Notes: a model not told the origin generated them from the letters alone. Positions 16,408-23,865 are shown, numbered from the stretch's first letter. The stretch is 49,661 nucleotides of DNA from an uncultured Clostridia bacterium (GCA_947627565.1 CANQWO010000012.1:1-49661), one strand, 5' to 3'. Made by a program: numbers and translations.

Positions 16408-16423
16408 TGTTTCACGTGAAACA
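16408..16423. promoter_or_regulatory. parS site 2 (perfect)
   Basis: TGTTTCACGTGAAACA, the perfect 16-bp parS palindrome as in Bacillus. It lies 42 bp (four helical turns) from site 1, so both would be bound on the same DNA face. The site is about 7 kb from the predicted oriC. Confidence 0.97.
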
Positions 16424-16446
16424 AATAGCGCGTTATTTTTCTGAAA

Positions 16447-16480
16447 TTTTCCCCCGCGACCGACCTGTCGCGGGGGAAAA
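16447..16480 (-). terminator. terminator of cvpA
   Basis: Perfect 14-bp stem TTTTCCCCCGCGAC with its complement (16447-16460 with 16467-16480), 6-nt loop, 5 bp past the cvpA stop. The stem ends in A/T pairs, giving a short U-run on both strands. Confidence 0.65.
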
Positions 16481-16485
16481 CGAAC

Positions 16486-17037
16486 TTATACGCCGAAAAA
16501 TTGTGCGGGATAGAGCGAGATCCACTCGAACCATTCCCCGAAATAGATCTTGCCGACCACGCTGCTCTGCGCGATATACGCGTCGACGACGTCGATGGCG
16601 ATCCACTTGAAGACCAGCATGACGGCGAAGAGGAGCAGCAGCGCTTCCGCGACCCCCAACAGGCCGCCGAGGCAGCGATCAACGCCGGCAAAGACTTTGG
16701 AACGGTTCACGAGAGCCTGTCCGAAGCGTCCGATGAGGAATGCGCCGACTTTGACGAGGATAGAGAGGACGAGAAAACTGATGACGACGCCCAACCAATA
16801 CGCGAGCGTGGCGCTGTGCAATGCGTTTGAGAGCGCCGTCGTCAACGAAAACCAGTCTTCGAGGAGCGCACAAACCTGCGTGCAGAAGAAAAAAGCGACG
16901 ACGACGGAGAAGACCGTCCCCGCGATCTTCATGATCCCGCGGACAAATCCGACGGTGACGCCGAGAATGAGCCCGAGGAGGATGACCGCGAAAAAGGCGA
17001 CGTCTAAGCTCCATGCCGAAGAAGCGGCAAGCAACAT
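16486..17037 (-). CDS. cvpA: CvpA family membrane protein
   Basis: A 183-residue integral membrane protein of the CvpA (colicin V production) family. Four hydrophobic segments lie at about 10-30, 36-52, 72-98 and 118-142. The family-typical start is present: an N-terminal WSLDVAFFAVILLGLILG, then GFVRGIMK. The reading frame is open upstream, but the ATG at 17037 has an excellent AGGAGG at the right distance and a promoter at 17138-17166. CvpA proteins are linked to envelope processes in other bacteria, but their biochemical role is unresolved. In Clostridia they often sit near origin genes, as here. It is monocistronic, ending at the hairpin at 16447. Confidence 0.85.
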   Translation of the reverse strand: MLLAASSAWSLDVAFFAVILLGLILGVTVGFVRGIMKIAGTVFSVVVAFFFCTQVCALLEDWFSLTTALSNALHSATLAYWLGVVISFLVLSILVKVGAFLIGRFGQALVNRSKVFAGVDRCLGGLLGVAEALLLLFAVMLVFKWIAIDVVDAYIAQSSVVGKIYFGEWFEWISLYPAQFFGV

Positions 17038-17137
17038 GATGAATGACCTCCTGTTTCGATCGGAACGGACGCGCCTGCCGCGCGAGTTCCGCGGGCCGAC
17101 GTGCGCGGCCCTTGCCGCAACCGTTGCCCGATACTCT

Positions 17138-17166
17138 ATTATATCACCATTCTTAATAAAAGTCAT
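17138..17166 (-). promoter_or_regulatory. promoter of cvpA (extended -10)
   Basis: Minus strand ATGACT (17166-17161), 17 bp, TATAAT (17143-17138) preceded by TG one base upstream. The extended -10 compensates for a weaker -35. Confidence 0.7.
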
Positions 17167-17325
17167 TCGTTTTTCGGAAAAGGTTATAAAAATATCCGCG
17201 TCGGGCAAAACTTAACGTGAAAAAGTCCGCATGGGTGATCGGGGACGCACTCCGTGCGCCGCGTGAAAGGGGGGCGCAGAGCTGTATACGGCAAAAAAAT
17301 CGGAGGCGCATCCCTCGGAGGAAAA

Positions 17326-17874
17326 ATGGAATTTGCTTTTCATTATTATAATACGCTCGCCGAGACGGGCATCCTGATGGCGCTCGGGCGCATTCTCGGG
17401 CCCTGTTCCGCGCCGCCCGTCATCCTGTGCATCGGCAGCGATTTAGCCGTCGGCGACAGCCTCGGTCCCATCGCGGGAACGCTGCTCCGTCGGAATCCGA
17501 CCTTTCACGGGATCGTCTACGGGACGCTCTCGACGCCCGTAACCGCAAAAGAGATCGCCTATACCGAAACCTTCCTCAAAAAGACGCACCCGGGCAGCAA
17601 GATCATCGCCGTCGACGCCGCGGTGGGGGAGGAGGCCGACGTGGGGCTCATCAAGGTGATCCCGGGGCCGCTCAAACCCGGTTCGGGCGCCAATAAGCGG
17701 CTGGGGCGCGTGGGGGACGTCTCCATCCTCGGCATCGTCGCCAAAAAATCGGCGTTTTCCTATTCCCTCCTCAACCTCACGCGGCTCAATATGGTCTACA
17801 CGATGGCGGAAACGGTGAGCGGCGCGCTGGCGGCTTACGGTTGTCAGCGGTTGCAGACCATAAAGTGTTCGTAA
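17326..17874 (+). CDS. yyaC: spore protease YyaC family (DUF1256)
   Basis: A 182-residue homologue of B. subtilis YyaC, a sporulation protein with the hydrogenase-maturation-protease (HybD/Gpr-like) fold. The diagnostic motifs are IGSDLAVGDSLGP (about residues 36-48), VDAAVGEEADVG (about 98-109) and GSGANKRLGRVGDVS (about 121-135), with Asp residues in the places expected for the family's metal or catalytic site. The start at 17326 follows CGGAGGA; an upstream open extension lacks a site. yyaC also sits beside par genes in Bacillus, so the context is conserved. Its presence suggests the organism descends from, or is, an endospore former. The substrate is not established. Confidence 0.88.
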   Translation: MEFAFHYYNTLAETGILMALGRILGPCSAPPVILCIGSDLAVGDSLGPIAGTLLRRNPTFHGIVYGTLSTPVTAKEIAYTETFLKKTHPGSKIIAVDAAVGEEADVGLIKVIPGPLKPGSGANKRLGRVGDVSILGIVAKKSAFSYSLLNLTRLNMVYTMAETVSGALAAYGCQRLQTIKCS

Positions 17875-17956
17875 TGAACAAAATATTAAAAATTTCTCTC
17901 AAAAATGTGAAATTTATTATGAATTATAAAAATTTTTCACGGGTTTGCGCCGTTTG

Positions 17957-17985
17957 TTGACGAGCAACCCGCGAAGGATTACAAT
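17957..17985 (+). promoter_or_regulatory. sigma-A promoter of the small conserved gene
   Basis: TTGACG (17957-17962), 17 bp, TACAAT (17980-17985); start about 25 nt ahead of the ATG at 18017. Confidence 0.8.
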
Positions 17986-18016
17986 AGAATTATCAATGCA
18001 AAGGAGGCAAATTCCA

Positions 18017-18247
18017 ATGGTCAAGAAGACGAAAACCAAGACCTTTGATACCGCGACCGCAACGCTTGTCAAGAAAGTCACCGTCGGCGTATACGGCGAT
18101 CCCGCCGGATACGAGATGACGATGTACCAGACGCCGGAAGGGGATTATTTCCTCTATACGTTCGGCGGGGAAGCGTCGGAATATGCGGAGGAAAAGATCA
18201 CGACTTACAGCAAGGCCAACGCAAAGAAGTGGCTGGAAGAGAACTGA
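18017..18247 (+). CDS. small conserved protein of the YxTxxGxYFLY type, unknown function
   Basis: A 76-residue soluble protein. A Lys/Thr-rich N-terminus (VKKTKTKTFDTATATL) precedes a compact beta-rich core with the pattern MYQTPEGDYFLYTFGG and a C-terminal ITTYSKANAKKWLEE helix. I recall similar short proteins in many Clostridia and their phages (core ending in GG then S/T-Y-A). No function is known to me. The start is decided by AAGGAGG seven bases upstream. It has its own promoter and a textbook terminator immediately after the stop, so it is monocistronic. Confidence 0.75.
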   Translation: MVKKTKTKTFDTATATLVKKVTVGVYGDPAGYEMTMYQTPEGDYFLYTFGGEASEYAEEKITTYSKANAKKWLEEN

Positions 18248-18250
18248 AAA

Positions 18251-18272
18251 ACGGGCTTCGGCCCGTTTTTTC
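18251..18272 (+). terminator. rho-independent terminator
   Basis: ACGGGC TTCG GCCCGT followed by TTTTT, 3 bp after the stop codon of the small conserved gene. Confidence 0.92.
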
Positions 18273-18307
18273 ATTTCTACGACGCGAACGCCCGAAGGAT
18301 TTACGAA

Positions 18308-18372
18308 GAAGTTCACAAATTTCTATCATATAGAAACTTTTATAATAAGGGCATAGAAATTCCGTGAAGGGT
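18308..18372. repeat. dispersed hairpin element, copy 1
   Basis: Arms TTCACAAATTTCTAT (18312-18326) and ATAGAAATTCCGTGAA (18353-18368) are inverted complements apart from a short bulge. They flank ATATAGAA...AAGGGC. A second copy with co-varying arms is at 49583-49656. It is followed by GGGTGGAG. The element lies downstream of a terminated gene. Confidence 0.8.
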
Positions 18373-18587
18373 GGAGCGACGCAATTCTCGCTCAACAGCC
18401 CGGTGGGCTGTGAGCGGCGGCGCGACATGAGCGGTGGCCTCCGCGAAGGGGCCGCAGGCGGTCCCTGCCGCCAAGGCATTGCCCGGCTTACAGTCAACAA
18501 GCGTGCGGTGGCGTTGCAAATTGGGTCGCGCACGGCGGAAGTCAATTCCGCCTAACGCATATCATTTGAAGCGCCCCACCCCATTAT

Positions 18588-18606
18588 CCCCTCCCGAGGG
18601 AGGGGG
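18588..18606. repeat. GC-rich palindromic intergenic repeat, second locus
   Basis: CCCCTCCC GA GGGAGGGGG preceded by CCCCACCCC and followed by TA, matching the locus at 1519-1538. Confidence 0.75.
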
Positions 18607-18681
18607 TAAGAAGAGCGCCTCACCGGAGGGAGCAAAGGGAGCGGGGAAAGGTCTCAGACGAGCAATATGACATAAAACAAA

Positions 18682-18694
18682 GGGGGCATGTCCG
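18682..18694 (+). repeat. GGGGGCATGTCCG motif, copy 1
   Basis: A 13-mer found four times in the window (also 33187, 44763 and 45621), always on the plus strand and between genes. Confidence 0.6.
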
Positions 18695-18864
18695 CGATCG
18701 ACCCCTCGCAAAGCGCTCCGCCCCCCTTGGGGGACGCCTACCTCTCTCTCCACCTTGGGGGCGGGGACGCCTGATTCTTTTATAAAGCGCCCTGTGCGTA
18801 CTAAAGCCTTTCTTCGTTACCCCAACCACTGCCGGCATAACCGGCGGATTCCCTATTAGACATA

Positions 18865-18895
18865 GAAAAAACCCGCAGAGATTTGGCTCTGCGGG
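18865..18895 (-). terminator. terminator of the dnaN-to-jag operon
   Basis: Minus strand stem CCCGCAGAG/CTCTGCGGG (18895-18887 with 18880-18872), 6-nt loop, then TTTTTTCTATG. It is a strong intrinsic terminator 100 bp past jag. Confidence 0.9.
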
Positions 18896-18997
18896 CTTTG
18901 GGTTCTTTCAATTTGTTTTATATATCCTTTTGGGATACAATTTGCCTTATAAATCGCGCTTTCGGGATACGATCTTCCTTACAATTTGCTCTTGCGA

Positions 18998-19966
18998 TCA
19001 GTCTTCCGGTTTGAATGCCGTGCCCGTCGTTTCCGGCGTTGCCTCGGGCATCGTTTCGGACATGGGTGCCTCGTTTTCCGTCTTAGGCGTCATTTCTTCT
19101 TCGCCTTTGCCGAGATAGGTCCCGAAGAAGCCGGAAAATCCGCCCTTTCTGTAGCCCGGCGTAGCGCTCCGCGAGAAGCTCGTGCCGCTCGTCTCGGGCG
19201 TCGCCTCCTCCGGAAGATCGCGCTTCGGATAGGGCTTGCGCTCGTTGCGGCCACGGAAATTGCGCCCGCGGTCTCCCCGCTTATCGAACCGCTTTCCGTC
19301 GCGGTCATTCCGTTCGCCCCTGCGGTCGTTGCCGCGGCCGCGGCGCTCCGTGCGCATGTTCTTGGGCGTGATGACGACATACCGCGCGGGCTCCTTTCCT
19401 TCGCTCTTGGTGGTGACGTCGGGATTATCCACAAGCGCGGAATGGATGATCCTGCGCTCGTAGGGGTTCATGGGCTCGAGGCGGACGCGCTTCCCGAGGC
19501 GGACGGCCTTGGCCGCGAGTTTTTCGGCAACGCGCTTCAGCGTCTCCTCGCGCTGTTCGCGATAGTTCTCGCAATCGACGACGACGCGCTTGTATTCCTT
19601 TCTTCCCGTGTTTGCGACGGCGCCCGCAAGCGTCTGGACGGCGTCGATGATCTCGCCCCGTCTTCCGATGATGCCCTTGGAGCCGCCTTCCAGCTCGATG
19701 ACGATCTTTTCGCCTTCATCCGCGAGGGTGGGGACGGCCTCCGCGCCGATGAGAGGGAACAGTCCCTCGAGGAACTTGACGGCGCGCTGTCCGTCGGTGA
19801 GCTTTTCCTTGACCGTGATCTCGACTTTTGCAGGGACGGCGCCAATGCCGAGGATCCCCTTCTTGCCCTGCTCCAAAACGGTGATCTCCGCGTCTTCGCG
19901 GGCGACACCAAGCTCTGCGAGGCCGGCTTCGACGGCCTCTTCTACCGTTTTACCTTGATATACCAT
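18998..19966 (-). CDS. jag: Jag/KhpB RNA-binding protein (SpoIIIJ-associated)
   Basis: A 322-residue protein with the three Jag domains in order: Jag_N (residues 1-50, VYQGKTVEEAVEAGLAELG and KGILGIGA), a KH domain with the GxxG loop in KGIIGRRGEIIDAVQ (about 95-110), and R3H (RVRLEPMNPYERRIIHSAL, about 160-178). After R3H comes a 120-residue tail: an Arg/Asp/Gly-rich stretch (about 205-250, RGRGNDRRGERNDRDG) and an acidic, Pro/Thr-rich end. The tail is unusually long; most homologues stop near 200-250. KhpB binds RNA with KhpA and affects cell division and elongation. It directly follows yidC, the conserved arrangement. Confidence 0.93.
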   Translation of the reverse strand: MVYQGKTVEEAVEAGLAELGVAREDAEITVLEQGKKGILGIGAVPAKVEITVKEKLTDGQRAVKFLEGLFPLIGAEAVPTLADEGEKIVIELEGGSKGIIGRRGEIIDAVQTLAGAVANTGRKEYKRVVVDCENYREQREETLKRVAEKLAAKAVRLGKRVRLEPMNPYERRIIHSALVDNPDVTTKSEGKEPARYVVITPKNMRTERRGRGNDRRGERNDRDGKRFDKRGDRGRNFRGRNERKPYPKRDLPEEATPETSGTSFSRSATPGYRKGGFSGFFGTYLGKGEEEMTPKTENEAPMSETMPEATPETTGTAFKPED

Positions 19967-19985
19967 AGTTTCCTCTCTTACAGCG

Positions 19986-21566
19986 TCACTTTTTCTTGCG
20001 CTGATTCTTATTTTGTTTTTGGTCCTTCATCCACGGAAGCGATCTGCCGTACTGCGCCTTGATGCGGTCTTCCTCTTTTCTCTTGAAGACGCGCCCGAGG
20101 AAGAAGTTGGACAGCAGCGTGATGACGAGCGCGATGAGGCTGGACATCGTCATATAGATGCTGAACGCCGCGCTGTACATGAACGCAAAGACGGCATAGA
20201 TGAGCGGCATCATGACGAGCATGACCTTCTGCGTCGTCGCGCCGTGGCCGTCTACGGTCTGATATTGGTCGCTCTCCTTTTGGCTACGCATGGTGATGAA
20301 CTGCGAGAGCACCATGAGGCCGATGGAGAGCACGATGAGGATGAAATAGCCGTTCGGCTGGCTCATCTCTTTGGAGAACTCATAGGTGAGGTCGGCGTAT
20401 CGGTTGGCGTCGAGCACCGCCGTGAGGTTCTTTCTTTCGCCGTTCAACAGGGTGACCTTTTCGTTGAGCTGGCTGGAAAACGTGCCGTATCCGGGGATGG
20501 GGTGGTTGTAGGAGACGTCGGGATACCACACGTTCTTGACCCAGAGGAAGCTGGGCGGATTGTCGAGATACCATCTCCGCGCGGCGCCGGAGCCCGTCTT
20601 GACGAGATACCGCGTGATCGCCGTCTCCTCGGAGATCGTCTCCTCTTCATTTTTGAGATAGTCCGCGGGATCGAGGTCGGGGACGACCGCATGGAAGCGT
20701 TCGACGTCAATGCGGTATTCCTCCTTGACGACCTGATAGCTCAGCGTCTTGGCGGAGGGGTTGTAGTAGTCGAGCGTATAGTAATAATAGAGGAAGCGGG
20801 AGGGATCTTCCGCCTTTACCTCGAGGTAGGGCGTCTTCAACAGCACCGTGACGGGTTTTCCTTCGGCGTCGAGCACGGGCTTGCCGTCGGTGCCGTATTG
20901 CTCCTGCTGCGTCTCCACATAATACATGCGGTAGACGACGCCGTCTTCCGTCCACGTCTTGTTCTCCTCGAACACGACGGTATTCGTCTCCTCGGGGTCC
21001 TCCAATCCCTCCTTCGCAAGATGGTAGGGTTTGGCGTAGAGATAATTTTCGGGCGCGTCCGCCGTCTTTTCGAGGATGTCGCGGAAGTTGGGCCCGACGA
21101 CGCCGCTCTCGAGCACGGCGGCGTTGTATTCGTTGGACATGTTGACAAACAGGTCCAGATTGGCATACTGCGAATAGGCGCGGAAGCCCTGGAATGCGAC
21201 GATGAGAATGACGAGCGACAGGATCATCGGGAGGCATGCCCCGAACATGCTGTATCCGTTTTTCTTATACAGCTCCATCATCTTGGTGCTGTACATGTTC
21301 TTATCGTTGGCGTATTGCTTCTGCAATTTGTCGAGATCGTCCTTCATGTCGCGCATGACGAGCGTCTGTTTGCGCATCTTGACGCGCTGATAGATATCGA
21401 ACGGCAGGGTGATGGCCTTCAGAACGAGCGTGAAGACGACGATGCCGAGACCGACGATCCCACATCCTTCGATGATGACGCGCGCAAATTGACCGAGCCA
21501 GTCGAGCCCGATCTTGTATCCCTGTTCGAGCAGGGAAAATCCGATGTCCGTCAAAAGAATATTCAT
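19986..21566 (-). CDS. yidC: membrane protein insertase YidC/Oxa1 with large extracytoplasmic insertion
   Basis: A 526-residue insertase, against about 260-290 in Bacillus. The core parts are clear: TM at about 34-56 ending in FTLVLKAITLPFDIYQ, a charged cytoplasmic hairpin (60-105, with the MRDMKDDLDKLQKQY helix), TM at 108-130, then a domain of about 270 residues (136-405) facing outside, and TM segments at about 406-425 and 444-486, with a basic C-terminal tail. The groove Arg conserved in most family members aligns with Lys50. There is no N-terminal lipobox. It lies between yidD and jag as in most Firmicutes. The insertion is not the Gram-negative P1 domain, which sits between the first two helices. 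Confidence 0.92.
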   Translation of the reverse strand: MNILLTDIGFSLLEQGYKIGLDWLGQFARVIIEGCGIVGLGIVVFTLVLKAITLPFDIYQRVKMRKQTLVMRDMKDDLDKLQKQYANDKNMYSTKMMELYKKNGYSMFGACLPMILSLVILIVAFQGFRAYSQYANLDLFVNMSNEYNAAVLESGVVGPNFRDILEKTADAPENYLYAKPYHLAKEGLEDPEETNTVVFEENKTWTEDGVVYRMYYVETQQEQYGTDGKPVLDAEGKPVTVLLKTPYLEVKAEDPSRFLYYYYTLDYYNPSAKTLSYQVVKEEYRIDVERFHAVVPDLDPADYLKNEEETISEETAITRYLVKTGSGAARRWYLDNPPSFLWVKNVWYPDVSYNHPIPGYGTFSSQLNEKVTLLNGERKNLTAVLDANRYADLTYEFSKEMSQPNGYFILIVLSIGLMVLSQFITMRSQKESDQYQTVDGHGATTQKVMLVMMPLIYAVFAFMYSAAFSIYMTMSSLIALVITLLSNFFLGRVFKRKEEDRIKAQYGRSLPWMKDQKQNKNQRKKK

Positions 21567-21570
21567 TTCG

Positions 21571-21861
21571 TTATATGAGCCACTTTTTTTTCCAGAAGAC
21601 CTCCGGCGCGGGATCGATCCCGCCCTTGGAGAGCGGATTGCAACGCAAAATCCGCCATGCCCCGAGCAAAATCCCCACGATGACGCCGTAGTTGTTGATA
21701 CATCGCTTGGTATACTCGGAACACGTCGGCAGATAGAGACATGTATGACGGGACAGATGATTCTGATAAAAGACGATCAGAAGGATGCAGAGTCCCTTGA
21801 GATACGGTCTGAAAACCGTGCGGCGGAGATAACGATAGTTGTTCGCCGCCACGTCAAACAT
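21571..21861 (-). CDS. yidD: membrane protein insertion efficiency factor YidD
   Basis: A 96-residue YidD. The family core is present: LLIVFYQNHLS, then CLYLPTCSEYTKRCINNYG and GILLGAWRILRCNPLSKGGIDPAP, with the paired Cys residues. The N-terminal extension of about 20 residues (FDVAANNYRYLRRTVFR) is mildly longer than usual. The start at 21861 overlaps the end of rnpA by 8 bp, which explains the lack of a strong ribosome-binding site: translation is probably coupled. It acts at the inner membrane with YidC. Confidence 0.92.
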   Translation of the reverse strand: MFDVAANNYRYLRRTVFRPYLKGLCILLIVFYQNHLSRHTCLYLPTCSEYTKRCINNYGVIVGILLGAWRILRCNPLSKGGIDPAPEVFWKKKWLI

Positions 21862-22183
21862 GCGGATGTTCAAGCAAGTTTTCCTTTCCGAGGAGTTTTG
21901 CGATATCCCGCCTGAACGAAAAAAAGTCATAATCCGGCGCGGGATGCGGAATGAGCAGGATGCGGCAGGGGAGGATGTCCCCGACGTCTCGGAACGCCTC
22001 GCGGAGCAAACGCTTGATCCGGTTCCTCTCCACGCTCTTGCCGAATTTCTTCCCGACGCAGACGGCCATCGAAAGCGCCTCCGCACGCCGGTAGACAATG
22101 GTGAGCGTTTGGGCGCGGACCCGTTTGCCGCTTCTTAAAACCGCGGTGATCTCTTTTTCCTTTTTCAGCCGCAGATATCGCAT
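21854..22183 (-). CDS. rnpA: ribonuclease P protein component
   Basis: A 109-residue RnpA. The diagnostic RNR motif is intact in KKFGKSVERNRIKRLLREAFR (about residues 45-65), with the N-terminal LKKEKEITAVLRSGKRV. It binds the catalytic RNase P RNA and helps position pre-tRNA. It starts 15 bp after rpmH stops, and its last codons overlap yidD, so rpmH-rnpA-yidD-yidC-jag are one unit. The start is preceded by AAAGGG. Confidence 0.96.
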   Translation of the reverse strand: MRYLRLKKEKEITAVLRSGKRVRAQTLTIVYRRAEALSMAVCVGKKFGKSVERNRIKRLLREAFRDVGDILPCRILLIPHPAPDYDFFSFRRDIAKLLGKENLLEHPHV

Positions 22184-22198
22184 TCCGACCCTTTCCGC

Positions 22199-22333
22199 TT
22201 ACGCGGTGAGATGTTTTCTGCCCTTGTTTCTTCTGTTCTTGAGCACCTTTCTGCCGCCCGCGGAGGCCATTCTCTTGCGGAAGCCGTGTACCTTGCTTCT
22301 CTGTCTCTTCTTGGGCTGATACGTTCTCTTCAT
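22199..22333 (-). CDS. rpmH: ribosomal protein L34
   Basis: A 44-residue L34, the usual size. It begins [14 protein letters not shown] and continues with [16 protein letters not shown] and a basic end ([12 protein letters not shown]). The start at 22333 follows AAGGAG. It has its own promoter in the 74-bp gap after dnaN. In most Firmicutes rpmH neighbours dnaA on the other strand; here it follows dnaN on the same strand. Confidence 0.98.
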   Translation of the reverse strand: MKRTYQPKKRQRSKVHGFRKRMASAGGRKVLKNRRNKGRKHLTA

Positions 22334-22374
22334 GATGATATCTCCTTATTCTGAATTGTCGTCGTGATTCTTTG

Positions 22375-22403
22375 ATTATACGGTTTTTACGTCTTTCCGT
22401 CAA
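22375..22403 (-). promoter_or_regulatory. sigma-A promoter of rpmH-rnpA-yidD-yidC-jag
   Basis: Minus strand TTGACG (22403-22398), 17 bp, TATAAT (22380-22375), in the dnaN-rpmH gap. It lets ribosomal-protein expression run independently of dnaN. Confidence 0.85.
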
Positions 22404-22407
22404 GCGA

Positions 22408-23502
22408 TTATGAGATGTTTCTGACGGGAAGTATCAAATACAGGCTGTGTTTTGAGCCCTCATTCTGCAAAATAAAGGGGGAAACGGCGCCGTTGAACGA
22501 GAGCACGACCTTCTCCTCCTCGAGCGCTTTGAGGGCGTCGAGCAGAAATTTGGCGTTCATGGAGATGGTGAGCTCCACGCCTTCAACGTTCGCCTCGAGC
22601 GATTCGGAGACGTTGCCGTAGTCCGAAGTCGACGAGATGCGCACGCTCTCCGCCGCGATCTCCAAAGTGACGAGGTTGTTCTTGTCGCCGCGGTTCAGAA
22701 TGTTGGCGCGCTCGGCGCTGGCCATGAGCTCGGCGCGGTTCAACGTGACGGCCGTCGTGAAGCGGGAGGGAACGACGTTTTCCCGCTTAATGAAATCCCC
22801 CTGATAGAGGCGGGAGACGACGGTGAGCCCGCCGCTGTCGCAAAGCAGCATGCCCTTTTGCGTATAGAGCGTGATCTCGCCCTCGTCGCCGAGCATGCGG
22901 GAGATCTCCGCAAGGGTGCGCGCGGGGCAGATGATGGTCGCCTCGTCCGTCTTGGAGAGGATGTCCGCGGCGGAATAGGCGAGGCGGTAGCCGTCGAGCG
23001 CGGTGACGTCGAGCTTGTCCCCGAACTGCATGAGGCAGCCCTTGAGCACGGGACGGGAATCGTCCTGCGCGCAGCAGAACGTCGTCTCCGCGATGATCTT
23101 TTTCAGCGCGGACTGCGCCATCACGAAGGAATTTTCCCCGATCTCGAGGTCGAGCTTGGGAAAATCCTCGGCGGACAGGGCCTGCATATAGGAGACGGAA
23201 TCGCGGTATTTGATCTCCACGCCCTTTTCTCCCGTCGCGAGCGCGATCTCCTCGTCGGTGAGTTTGGAAGAGAAATCGGCGAACAGTTTCCCGGGCACGC
23301 AGATTTCGCCCTCCTCGAGCACCTCCGCCTTGATCTTCTTGCAGATGGAGAGTTCTCCGTCCGTCGCGAGAAGGGAGATGCCGTCGAGCGTCGCCGTGAG
23401 CTTGATGCACTCCATGATGGGCGCGGTCGTGCGGACCGCGCAGGCCTTGCTGACTTTCATCACCGCTTCGGAGAGGGTGAGTCCGTCGCATACGAATTTC
23501 AT
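22408..23502 (-). CDS. dnaN: DNA polymerase III beta subunit (sliding clamp)
   Basis: A 364-residue clamp with three clamp-fold domains. Landmarks are the start MKFVCDGLTLSEAV, LDGISLLATDGELSI, the middle-domain DSRPVLKGCLMQF and VTALDGYRLA, and the C-terminal LYLILPVR. A strong site (AAGGAGG) precedes 23502. The gene points left, away from oriC, and is followed by rpmH, whereas in most bacteria dnaN follows dnaA. Its own promoter lies at 23603-23631, so its leader of about 95 nt contains the DnaA-box-like sites and the DnaA-trio, suggesting DnaA may repress it. Confidence 0.97.
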   Translation of the reverse strand: MKFVCDGLTLSEAVMKVSKACAVRTTAPIMECIKLTATLDGISLLATDGELSICKKIKAEVLEEGEICVPGKLFADFSSKLTDEEIALATGEKGVEIKYRDSVSYMQALSAEDFPKLDLEIGENSFVMAQSALKKIIAETTFCCAQDDSRPVLKGCLMQFGDKLDVTALDGYRLAYSAADILSKTDEATIICPARTLAEISRMLGDEGEITLYTQKGMLLCDSGGLTVVSRLYQGDFIKRENVVPSRFTTAVTLNRAELMASAERANILNRGDKNNLVTLEIAAESVRISSTSDYGNVSESLEANVEGVELTISMNAKFLLDALKALEEEKVVLSFNGAVSPFILQNEGSKHSLYLILPVRNIS

Positions 23503-23524
23503 GCCGCCTTCCTCCTTGATGGAT

Positions 23525-23826
23525 AGTATAAATATTTTTTAATAGTAGTAGTAAGTCTGTGGAAGATGTGGAATTTTCCGGGGATTTCCGTTTACCTTCT
23601 CTATTATAGCGAAAAAACAGGAAAAGTTCAAGCAATTTCTCCGTGTTTTGCAAAATGTCAGCAAATTTCACGGCGTGGAAAACGTGTGGAAAGCGGGGGC
23701 GCGGACGTGGATGATGTGAAAAGAACAGGCGGGCGTCGGCGCGGCGGGAAGGGGAGGAAGCGCCGACGCGCGGAAAAATTCAAAAAAAAGGAGGGTTGTC
23801 CACGCGGATTTCCACAGTGTGGAAAC
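23525..23826. other. oriC: predicted chromosomal replication origin (oriC)
   Basis: An intergenic region at the switch of gene direction between dnaN and rsmG. The unwinding element reads, plus strand, AT-rich 23525-23539, then TAA TAG TAG TAG TAA (23540-23554), which is a DnaA-trio in the 3' to 5' sense (AAT GAT GAT GAT AAT). Next come two abutting DnaA-box-like sites, TGTGGAAGA (23558-23566) and TGTGGAATT (23567-23575). More boxes, each with one to three differences from TTATCCACA or its complement, are at 23674-23682, 23685-23693, 23796-23804, 23808-23816 and 23818-23826. The dnaN and rsmG promoters lie inside or next to it. No dnaA gene adjoins it. Confidence 0.78.
23603..23631 (-). promoter_or_regulatory. 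sigma-A promoter of dnaN
   Basis: Minus strand TTGAAC (23631-23626), 17 bp, TATAAT (23608-23603). The start near 23596 makes the leader run across the DnaA boxes and trio. Confidence 0.82.
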
Positions 23827-23865
23827 ATTTTCCGCACCGTGAACATGGGGAGAGGCGCTGCGCGT

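Larger units (their letters stand above)
18373..18864. other. gene-less, repeat-rich spacer
   Basis: About 490 bp between two transcription units. It contains a GC-rich palindromic repeat (18588-18606), a GGGGGCATGTCCG motif (18682-18694) and several C/G-run segments (18708-18770). The first 190 bp after the hairpin element are GC-rich and coding-like in composition, but no ribosome-binding site or family-like product was found. I see no tRNA and no transposase. Confidence 0.6.

Noticed and set aside
18364..18555. 63-codon plus-strand frame after the hairpin element
   Set aside because: No ribosome-binding site, no promoter, atypical composition; more likely part of the repeat-rich spacer.
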